A DNA stretch of 64,000 bases from Candidula unifasciata (taxonomy: Eukaryota; Mollusca; Gastropoda; Stylommatophora; Geomitridae). Positions within the stretch are counted from its first letter, which is position 1; each line of letters opens with the position of its first letter. Below the pieces are notes generated by a model. The model was not told where the DNA came from and did not search any database. It worked only from the letters and a program-made list of their open reading frames with translations. The stretch lies in assembly GCA_905116865.2 (NCBI GenBank), contig CAJHNH020002047.1, positions 1 through 64,000 on the forward strand. Direction: 5' to 3'. Positions 10,674-21,000 of this stretch are shown here, piece after piece. Position numbers and translations under genes: made by a program.

Positions 10674-10990
10674 ATGAAGACCCGAAATGAGTTTGCAAAT
10701 GCGGAGAAATTCCGAATTCAAAAGTCTGTGTCACCTGGGTACCTTGTGGTTGACCACATTCAGATGAATGCTGTCCCCACAGTGAACAGAAGCACCTACA
10801 GAGCCTATGGGCATATCAATCCCTACATGATCAGCCCATGCCACAATGAAGTTGTCCTGACAGAGAAGGAAACTGCAGTGCCTGTACCCAAGTCTGTTAA
10901 TGAGGACGACAAATCAGCCCATAAGAAGGTGTCCTAGAAGAGACTCCAGAGACAAAAGTTGTTGCAAGAGAGATTAGATTATTCTGTTAT
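10674..10990 (+). pseudogene. Ribosomal protein L17 (uL22) pseudogene, C-terminal part
   Basis: The translation carries VVDHIQMNAVPTVNRSTYRA, then YGHINPYMISPCHNEVVLTE. These match the C-terminal third of cytosolic RPL17/uL22 (family pattern: EHIQVNKAPKMRRRTYRA, HGRINPYMSSPCHIE). After KKVS an in-frame TAG replaces a residue, and the conserved basic end KRLQRQKLLQ continues behind it. The first ~100 residues are missing. This is a 5'-truncated, nonsense-bearing retrocopy or gene fragment; no poly(A) tail is obvious. Recognition rests on remembered family sequence, not a search. Confidence 0.8.
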
Positions 10991-10999
10991 CTTCTTACA

Positions 11000-11280
11000 G
11001 TTAGTTACAATTGCGAAACTAAACTCGGGGTTTGCTCCGCTGTCGACCCCACCGTACATTGCTGTTTCCCTTTTGAGTTTGCCGCCTTGGCCAGTCCACT
11101 TCTCCATCATCTGACAACAAACACACAAAACACAAAACAAACACAATTACCTGTAATCTTTGCCAGGAATACAGTACAATATTTGCTGGAGTGTAGTGAA
11201 ATATGAAAACCAAATAAAAATAGCCAACTGACTACGCGGCCATCACAGTAAGTTAAACCACTGTAGAATAGTTATTTATA
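11000..11280. other. Left end of duplicated segment B; no gene
   Basis: From about 11107 (catctgacaacaaacacac) the sequence matches 46228 onward. No coding signal. Confidence 0.5.
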
Positions 11281-11289
11281 GTTTTCAAG

Positions 11290-11339
11290 TGACGTCAAAC
11301 GCATAGCTCCGCGTTGGGTATTTTCCCGAGCATATAAGG
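11290..11339 (+). promoter_or_regulatory. Candidate promoter: palindromic CRE and TATA-like box
   Basis: A perfect TGACGTCA (CRE consensus) is at 11290-11297 and CATATAAGG is at 11331-11339, about 34 bases apart. They lie about 1.2 kb upstream of the first RRM exon on the same strand. The arrangement is suggestive only; no start site or 5' exon is proven. Confidence 0.3.
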
Positions 11340-11347
11340 TTGTCGAC

Positions 11348-11415
11348 TATACTCGACTGTGGGGTGCTACGGAATAAGCGGCGGAAGTCCCTGTATACTC
11401 GACTGTGGGGTGCTA
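11348..11415. repeat. 22-bp direct repeat
   Basis: Identical 22-mers (start tatactcgac, end ggggtgcta) at 11348-11369 and 11394-11415, just downstream of the TATA-like box. Confidence 0.85.
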
Positions 11416-11874
11416 AAGGTAAAGATGCGAGGAGAAGCAGGTTCTAACACACTAAGGAAACAATATATACCAGTTCCAGATTCCATAAGTCTAAAATATT
11501 CCATGCCAGCAAAATCACAAAATAGTTCTGCAGATCTTCATGAAACTACAAGCATACCCACCCCCAAGCATTTTGTTCATGTAATTATAGATATAAAAAA
11601 TTAGTATAACAGGTTTAAGGTTTGAACAACAGATTAACATCATGGCGCTCAGGTAGTAACCCATAAGAACTCCTGTTCTTCTTCTAACTCAAGTCTGAGT
11701 CCAAAGAAGCTCAGCACATTGCACAGGCTCTGTTGCACCAGCGAATACCCTGAAATACTTTGTGGAGATTTATAACTCCAAATTTTGCTAGGGCAGTGCC
11801 ATTAGGCTACTTTTTTCTATTTCCAACTGCCAAGGTATATTTAACGTCTGCAACAATGCACATGGGAGTCCAAT

Positions 11875-12125
11875 CTCACTACCCAGAGACCAGTGAAAAT
11901 GGTATAGACATGTAAAAAGATCCAATTGCCTCTCAAAAACAATACTGCAGGACTCAGCAGAGGGGAAGAGGTGTAGAGGCAGACCAAGTATGACCTGGAT
12001 AAAGAACTTGACTGACCTAAGGCATGCAACCATGAAGTCCATCACATCTGACCGCCAGAAGTAGAGAAAGCTATTCAGACAGTCAAGAGAAACTGGTGAC
12101 CCAAAATTCTGCAGTGTTATGGGAT
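11875..12125 (+). mobile_element. Non-LTR retrotransposon tail (same family as 1375-1562)
   Basis: Reads AEGKRCRGRPSMTWIKNLTD then LRHATMKSI and SDRQK, with stops. Same family as 1375-1562, with a shared untranslated tail (actggtgacccaa). The duplicate is at 46990-47240. Confidence 0.65.
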
Positions 12126-12584
12126 GATGAGAGGAGGAAACAAATTCTAGTGAATTCAGATGAGAAGAAAGACGATCATGCTTGACAGGCCACATCTGTG
12201 AAAACTTTCAGAGCAATATAACTAAAATGAGGCTGCACTGGAAGCCACAAGGTTAAAGATTTATAAAGCAGACTAAAGAAACATTGGAAGTTACTCCCTC
12301 AGTGAACAATTGCCAGTCTGCTCCATCTCTTGCAGCTTCCTCGGTTCAATATTGCTTTTAGCTATAATTGACTTCACACGTTTAAGTTCTTTTTCTTTCA
12401 TCATATGTTTCCAATAAGGGAACTATAGAAAACAATGCATACACTTTTATTTAATACAGTTTATCTTCAGGGCAAGCAGTGCTATAGCAGACGGTAGTTA
12501 TGTTATGCTTTGTGTTAACACTGTGTTAGAATAAATGTAATGTAAAGTCACAGTTTAAGTGTGTTTCGCCTCTTTGCGTCTTAG

Positions 12585-12789
12585 GCAGCGGAGCCCAAAT
12601 TGTCAACCGCGGCCAGCTCATCAGCCAGCAGTCGCAGGATAATAGGGACCCCCAGCTGGAGGTTCAGCAAAGAAAAATGTTTTGCTGTAGACTCACGAAT
12701 GAAACCATGGAGGGCCATCTACGAGCCCATTTTGGGCTATATGGTCCAATTGAATCCTGTGTGGTTTATCGGGACCCCTACACTCGAAA
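12585..12789 (+). CDS. RRM gene exon a: first half of RRM1
   Basis: Acceptor cttag/gcagcgg, donor cgaaa/gtaaat. Codes the linker ahead of RRM1, then RNP2 KMFCCRLT, helix 1 and strand 2 up to RDPYTRK. It is 205 bp here and 206 bp in two paralogs (47696-47901, 55905-56110) because of a one-base indel near 12651. Upstream of the indel the frame therefore reads differently: IVNRGQLISQQ here, KLSTAASSSASS in the paralogs. Confidence 0.75.
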
Positions 12790-15700
12790 GTAAATACTTG
12801 TTTTTGTTTTCTTTGTATTATTTATCTATTCTGAACTGATAGTCATATTTATTTCAACTGTCACATCAAACTTGTTTATTCATTTATTGCCATGGTTAAC
12901 CTTCCTGTGAATTTAGTTGTAGATGACACAGTGTCTGGTCAGTTGAGGCATCATGTTCATGCAAATCCTGGATTGCAACTGAGAACAAAGTATGCTATCG
13001 AAAAAAAAAATCTCTTAAACTATAGTTAACGGGTTGAAAATAATGACTGGTTGTATCGCCTTCACTGGCTGTAAAGTCTGATGGAAAATACACTTATGCA
13101 TCCACATCTGGACTTTAGTATTGTTCCAGAAACTGAGTTTTGCATGCACAACAGTTTTACAGATCTGGTTTATTTGCAGTCAGATTGTTGATTCTTCGCC
13201 TCCCAGGCAGAATCACCGATTTAGAGGGAAGCACCCCTTATTAGTTGCCTTTTACATTATGCCTGTTAGGGAGGCAGCGAGTCTATTCGGCACTGTGAGC
13301 TCGTAGATTTTTGTGTGACAGCGAATACGGCACAGATTTACCAGTGACATTCATGACCCAAGATACCACTGTATACTAAAAACGTTCAACGGGCAGACGT
13401 CTTTTGCTGAAATTATTTTTTCCCGTGGCATTTCAGTTTTTGTCATTAATTCCACAGAGTGTCTGTAAATCGTGGGCCCAAATAATGAACCACATCGGTC
13501 TACAGTCGGCACCTGTGGCTTAGGTGTTGCACACGTGCTTAGTACTGCCATGGTACCAGGTTCAATCCCAACTGCGGGGGATATGTCGTGCGTTGGTTTT
13601 GACAGTGGTATCGAGGGCTGACCGTTCAGTGGCAATGGCAAACTAATGAATGTAAAATCTGCATAGAAAAAAAACACGACAGACACAAAAATGCTGTGGT
13701 TGGTTCTACTAACGTCCTGTAAAGGATACACAACTAACTATATCAGTCTAAAACTGAGCTGACATGGGATCAAGAAGTTGGTAGCCCCCAGAAGCAAGTG
13801 TCCAGAAATCCATTGGCACCGGTCAGTATCCACATGAAAGGTCCCATTGTCAAAGAACATGCTGAGGACGTGAGATGCCCATTTCCACAGGGAATCAGAG
13901 TCGCAGGTCTGCAGGCTGCTTTCTGGGGCAGAATATCGCAGCTATGCTGTCAACAGACACAACATATTCGTGTTACTCGGACAAACTAGGAAGAAGAAGA
14001 AAACAATGATCAATACCAAGATGGAATTTGCAGTATTTATGTGCTGCATTTGTTGTTCTATGTTCAGTGATATGTAGCCAGTGCTAAAGTTAGTCTCATG
14101 TTCTATGTTCAGTGATATGTAGCCAGTGCTAAAGTTAGTCTCATGTTCTATGTTCAGAGATATGTAGCCAGTGCTAAAGTTAGTCTCATGTTCTATGTTC
14201 AGTGATATGTAGCCAGTGCTAAAGTTAAGTCTCATGTTCTATGTTCAGTGATATGTAGCCAGTGCTAAAGTTAGTCTCATGTTCTATGTTCAGTGATATG
14301 TAGCCAGTGCTAAAGTTAGTCTCATGTTCTATGTTCAGTGATATGTAGCCAGTGCTAAAGTTAGTCTCATGTTCTATGTTCAGTGATATGTAGCCAGTGC
14401 TCAAGTTAGTCTCATGTTCTATGTTCAGTGATATGTAGCCAGTGCTAAAGTTAGTCTCATGTTCTATGTTCAGTGATATGTAGCCAGTGCTAAAGTTAAG
14501 TCTCATGTTCTATGTTCAGTGATATGTAGCCAGTGCTAAAGTTAGTCTTATGTTCTATGTTCAGTGATATGTAGCCAGTGCTAAAGTTAGTCTCATGTTC
14601 TATGTTCAGTGATATGTAGCCAGTGCTAAAGTTAGTCTCAGTTCTATGTTTAGTGATATGTAGCCAGTGCTAAAGTTAGTCTCATGTTCTATGTTCAGTG
14701 ATATGTAGCCAGTGCTAAAGTTAGTCTCATGTTCTATGTTCAGTGATATGTAGCCAGTGCTAAAGTTAAGTCTCATGTTCTATGTTCAGTGATATGTAGC
14801 CAGTGCTAAAGTTAAGTCTCATGTTCTATGTTCAGTGATATGTAGCCAGTGCTAAAGTTAGTCTCATGTTCTATGTTCAGTGATATGTAGCCAGTGCTAA
14901 AGTTAGTCTCATGTTCTATGTTCAGTGATATGTAGCCAGTGCTAAAGTTAGTCTCATGTTCTATGTTCAGTGATATGTAGCCAGTGCTAAAGTTAAGTCT
15001 CATGTTCTATGTTCAGTGATATGTAGCCAGTGCTAAAGTTAGTCTCATGTTCTATGTTCAGTGATATGTAGCCAGTGCTAAAGTTAGTCTCATGTTCTAT
15101 GTTCAGTGATATGTAGCCAGTGCTAAAGTTAGTCTCATGTTCTATGTTCAGTGATATGTAGCCAGTGCTAAAGTTAAGTCTCATGTTCTATGTTCAGTGA
15201 TATGTAGCCAGTGCTAAAGTTAGTCTCATGTTCTATGTTCAGTGATATGTAGCCAGTGCTAAAGTTAGTCTCATGTTCTATGTTCAGTTATATGTAGCCA
15301 GTGCTAAAGTTAGTCTCATGTTCTATGTTCAGTGATATGTAGCCAGTGCTAAAGTTAGTTTCATTTACATTGCAGATCAAGACACTTCGGATTTGTAACT
15401 TTCAAAGAGGTCGAAAGTTTGGAAAGAGCGCTAGCCGCTCAGCCACATTCCGTTCTGAACAACACGATTGGAGTCAGGCGGGCTATGCCCAGAACTGTAA
15501 GAGATTTTTGTTTACTTTACAAACATTATTTAGCTGCTGATAGTTTCAATCACTTGATCTGTATTCTTAAATAACTGTATTAAATATGAGTTCACTGGTG
15601 AAGATTTTCTCTCTTCCTCCAATGTCTCTGGGCATGAAACTTCTTAGTGCTCACTGGCTGCAAACTTCAGCAGAAAGTCCTGGTTGTTGGTCTCCTTCTT

Positions 15701-18043
15701 GATAATATTTGACAAGTAGAGGAGTGGGCCCATTTGGTCGAGCATTTGTGCAACTTGAATAAAAAGTAAAAAGTAACAGACCCTTTTCCACGCCTTTAGG
15801 CGTATAGGGCATATAGGGCTAGACCTAAATTTTTATAGACTAATCGGCACAAGGTGGGTGATGTGGTCAGCATCAGGCAGGACTGCACCCGGTACTCACT
15901 CAAGGCTGGGTCGACCTGGAAGCCAAGGTTATTTTTGAAAATAGTCCAGCTCCGCCAGGTAGCGAACCCACAACCTTCCGATCTGCGGCTAGCGTCTAGC
16001 CGCTCGGCCAAGGCGGCTCTCGCAACTTGAATATGGTTCTAATAACATTTGGCTTTGAGGCTAGGATTGACTAGCAGGCGGTGCATTCAACAACTGACAA
16101 TTCATGCTCATTTTATGTAATTATTTATAAACATGTCTGTGCTGAGAGTCAGAACAAGCATAGGGGGTTCATGGCGAAAGCAAATAACAGCTGCTTGGTG
16201 CAACAGAGCTAGGCATATCAGACCACAATTTTTAGTATTAGAATGGAGGGGAAGCCAGTCACTGCAGCCTTCTCCTGGCATGAGAACCACCATGTGCAGA
16301 CACATTGTGATTGTAACTGACTCTCAGAGATAGGTGGAGACATGCATGCTCTATGCAAAGTGGCAAACATCACTTCAAAGGTCGCAGGAAGTTAGCGTCC
16401 TTTGGAAATTTTCTCACTCATGTAGGTTTACTGGGAAATGGAAAAACAGGCACACTGCTTGGTTGTGCACCACTTTGGGAGTGAAATGGTGCGTGATAAG
16501 CTAGATGTTGTCAGAGACCTTTGGGAGTGTGTGAATAATGGAAAAGCATAGATAGATCGTTAGGAGGTGAGCAGGGGATCTGGCTGACACTGACCACTTG
16601 CAGACTTGTCTTTTTGGATGACCACAGAGGCGTGTAGAGAGGACCTGACCAGCATGAGTCCTGGTCCTGTCACAATATGTGGTTCAGCACTGATGCATCC
16701 ATCCCAGGCACAGTCCTAATATATATAAATATATGATACACACATATACATACACACACTGATGAGACTATGCACTGGTCATATTGTAATAAACTCGGTT
16801 TTTATCCTTACAGCCCAAAGAAGCAGCTGTGACAGTCCCTCCCCCACCAAACCGAATCTTCATCGGTGGATTAGGAAGAAACACCACGGACGAAGACCTC
16901 CGTGAGGCCTTTGGGAGGTTTGGGGAGATAACCGATGTCACTTGTATCATTTATGAAAAAAACCGAAAAGACACATCCAATAAATTTAAAGGATATGGCT
17001 TTGTCACATTCGCACAATGTGACAGCATGGACAGAGTCCTGCGTAAGTTATAGTTTTGTTGATATTGACTGCAAAATTATGTTTTTTTTCTCTCTGTAAA
17101 TTTCACTTAAATACCTGTAGTCAAGTAAAAATGTTAGGCTAGAGGGCAGACTTCATTGCACTGGTTTTTATCCAGTACACCTCATTCTCTCTTTGCTAAA
17201 CGGCTGCTACTTGTCAGCCTTTGATGCCACACAGCGCACAAACTCCAGATGAGATGGATGTACTGATCTACACAGATAGACAAAAAAGTGCGTGGGCATT
17301 TACTGCGTGCTCTGCAGGCAGAACAGTCCAGGAGGCCAGTGGTGCCTTCTGTATGACTTCTAGCGGCATGGCAATGGAGGTGATAGCAGTAACACCAGCT
17401 TTCATGTGGCTAACATCGCAGGGCTATTGTCACGTGTGTGTGCTGAGTGACTCCATGAGCATGATCCCAGCTGGTTTAGGCGGGCTTTGTACGCACATAG
17501 AGGATCCAGTCATTGCAAAACTCCACTGTGAATGGAGTTACTTTTATATTTGTCCCATGTTATGGGGGTGTTATTGGCAATGAAAGAGCTGACATATTAG
17601 CCGGCTGTACTTTAGTTACAGAGGGCCGGCTCATGGATCATGCGACATTAATAATGCCATTAGAGAGGTAGGGCGTTCAGAGATTTTGGGAGCAGGACAT
17701 CCACATCTTTGCTAACTGCAACAAACTGGAAGTAAAGATTGGCAGAAGGAAAATGGAACATGCTATGACCACCTGAGGATCTGTGGAAAAAGAGACACAG
17801 AAAGACAAGGCAAGAAGATTCATAACAACCTTTTGTCATGGCATAGGAGGATGTAAACATATGAACTAATACATGCTGTTGAAGATCGCAAGTTTTGGAG
17901 AGGTGTGATCACCCACGTCAGTCAGCAAGGCACTTGATGATGTTGAGAGTGAGACACAGAATAACCACTTGGTTGTATATATAAATATATCTCAATGAGA
18001 ATCACCAAAGCCAAGTGGTTATTCTGCGTTTAATTCTCAACAC

Positions 18044-18074
<31 letters not shown>

Positions 18075-21000
18075 CACTACCTGTACCCGGCCACAAGTTG
18101 CTGTGGCATAGTTTGGCAAAATGGAAAAGAAAGAAAATAAAAATCGTACTTGTCTAATATGGTTACTGTCGCAATCATTGTCTGTGCACATACAGAGATA
18201 GTCTTCGATGCCTTCCCCCTCTTCCCAAATCCACCGACTATTCGTTTCCTCATCAAAGGATTTTGGAAAAAAAAAGACAATACAAATTGCACGTGTCTAT
18301 TAGTTAATGTCGCAATCATTCTCTGCATAGATATAGAGATAGTCCTGTTTGCCACTTTAGATATATCGCAACATATAATTGTGTCTTTATATTAATGGTC
18401 GTTTAAATGGTATTTTTAGCACAGTTAAAAAAAAATGGTTTTTTTTGGTTATCACATGCTTAAGCTGTTTGTATTTTTTAAACAAGTTGAGAAATGAAAA
18501 CTTTAAAATCATGCGTTTAGCTCTTTAAGTTAACAATTTCTGTATTCACCCCCTTCCCTCCCCCATCCACCGACTACTGCTCTCTCCCTCATCGAAGGAT
18601 TTGAAAGTCATCACCCGACAATATTTTTTGTAACTGACCTTGATACCCCTGTCCATCCGGACTAAAATAGGGAGCAGGAATTGTAATGAGTAGTAAATGC
18701 AGCTAGTGTAATATTTACCACATTATCCTTCAAGTACCAATACAACTACTACCACCACCACCACAATAATTAAAATATTGTCACTGCTATCTGTTTTACC
18801 ATCGGAGTAGACAGGAAGTCATGAGCCAGAGGATTTTGGGCCGCAAGGCTAATGCTGTCAGCTCTGACTGGTCAGGTTAGGATGTGTAATTTCGCTCCCC
18901 GAAAGAAAAATGCCATCACTTTACCGACGATCTCCGGCATGACAGCACTACAGTGTAACCACCCAACCTCAACAACTACTACTGCTGCTACTTTGAGTTG
19001 GTAAGGCAGTTTCTGTGACTTAAAGCTCTCTCCGTTAACAGTTTATGTTACTCCTCTCCCCCTCCCCCTTTTCCAATTCACGGACTACTCATTTCTTCAT
19101 CAAAGTAGTTTGGAAGGGGGAGGGGGACAAGTGAAATGCAACGAAAACAGGAAAAATACACAATAATTATGAAATAAACGCTATGATAAACAACACAGCC
19201 TAATTCCAACGCAATGTCAGAAGTAATAATTAAATCGAAATGAAAAAAAAAAATAGAAATCTTTGAAAATTCAGCATAACCTTGCAATCAGAAAGTTTGA
19301 AATGAAATCATAAGTATGCGAAATGGTCAAATTTAATTATCAACTGGTTTACCCACATACCTGTACTTTTTTTTTTTTTTTTTTTTAGTAATAATGGCCA
19401 CATGGCTAGTGCTGTTACCATGACAGTGCAAGTCTGGGTTTTATTTTGCCCTCGGCTAAAAAAAAAAGACTGCCATACTGGGGATTCGAACCCTAGTCTC
19501 CCACACGGGAACCCAGAACAATTAGGCCAGCCAACCACTCCTTCTGAGCAACGAAAAGAGAATAAAGCTATGCAAGATGAGTGTCCCGATTCTAACACAA
19601 CTCAAAATCAAAGGCAATTGTTTTCTCATAAACAGATATCCAAGATATAAACTTCAAGTATTATTGAAACGGCACAATAATAGAAATCGTATGTGTCTAA
19701 CACTGTAAATGTCGCAATTATTGTCTGCGCAGACATAGTCTTTGATTGCCCCCCTCCGCTTTCTCAAATCCACCGACTAGTCTCTAACTCATCGAAGGTT
19801 GTTTGAAAAGAAAGAAAATAGAAATCATGTCTAATATGGTTAATGTCTCAATCAGCAATATAGATATATTCTGGTTTACTGTACCACTCCAGCGAATTGT
19901 GGAAGTCGTGCATTCCGACTACTGTGCATGCGCGTTTACAAACGTGGCTTTAATTAAATGTTACTAAAATAAAAATATTAGTTTCGAAAATTTTCCCAAC
20001 AAATGTCATCACCTATCTCAAATAATGACATGTATAATTTCAAACCATAACGGGTCAAAATCCGGTATCAAAACAAACATCCTGAAAACTTCAGCAGGGT
20101 CAACCTAGAAATAGGCTTGACGTCTTCCTCCGAAGTCGGAGTACATCTGCCTGAGAGGCGGGGAACGAGTACTGCAAACAAATAAGCCAGTAAAACGGAT
20201 GTACACGCAAAACTCAGGTCAAGGTAAAAGCCAAAAGTCCATTTTGGACGAACAACCGTGACTTACCGCCGGAATTCACAGCCGGTGAACAAGAAGAAGA
20301 AGAAGAAGAAGAAGAAAACTTCAGCTAAATCTGTTCAGTAGTTTCCGAGTCTATAGGTAATAAACAAACACACAAACATTGATTTATATATATATATATA
20401 TAGATATATGTATGTATGTGTGTCTTTTCCTCTTTGCATTCACCTGCCATAAACTCAGGTGAAAATTTCTGGTTGTTTGTCCATTTCTGGGCTTAAGTCT
20501 TGTTCTGGAGTCTTGGGTGCATATCTGGGCTGCAGACCTGGCTTATTTATATGTAGACTGTTGGATCCTCGCCTCTCTGACTTAGAAGGAAACACTAATT
20601 AGTTGGCTTTTAGGACAAGCTTTTTAAGGTGGCAGTGGATCTATTTTATCCCTCCACACTGGGCTACAGAACCCACACAAGGAACCTGTATGAATGAATT
20701 GCACCTATTCCATATAAAAGCATATTTTATCAAATGGCTATTATTTTTCCCCAGAACAAGCATCGCACATGGTACGAGGTACAACTGTGTCTTGCAAAAG
20801 AGCGTACCCAAAGGAAAGTAATCGTAAGTTCTGTGTGGAATCTTTGTCAGTATTTCAGCAGTTCTGATATACATTTCTGTAGTTTCCACTAGAATTAGCA
20901 CATTCAGGAAATAGAGCGACACATATTTCGCAGATGATTCAAAGACATAATTGTTTAATGGATAACAGCTCTTTTGTTTTGTAGGCTTTATTTGGTTGTT

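Noticed and set aside
13942..15184. Long minus-strand frames of NFSTGYISLNIEHET repeats that look like a repetitive protein
   Set aside because: They follow from a 45-bp minisatellite whose length is a multiple of three; 46-bp units break the frame and the array sits in an intron.
14051..15358. CRISPR-like array
   Set aside because: Units are contiguous with no unique spacers, and the context is eukaryotic.
15775..16020. Possible tRNA gene (box A GGCCGAGCGG and box B GGTTCG on the minus strand)
   Set aside because: There is no acceptor-stem pairing, it has a ~150-bp body, and it recurs with diverged relatives; it is a SINE head.
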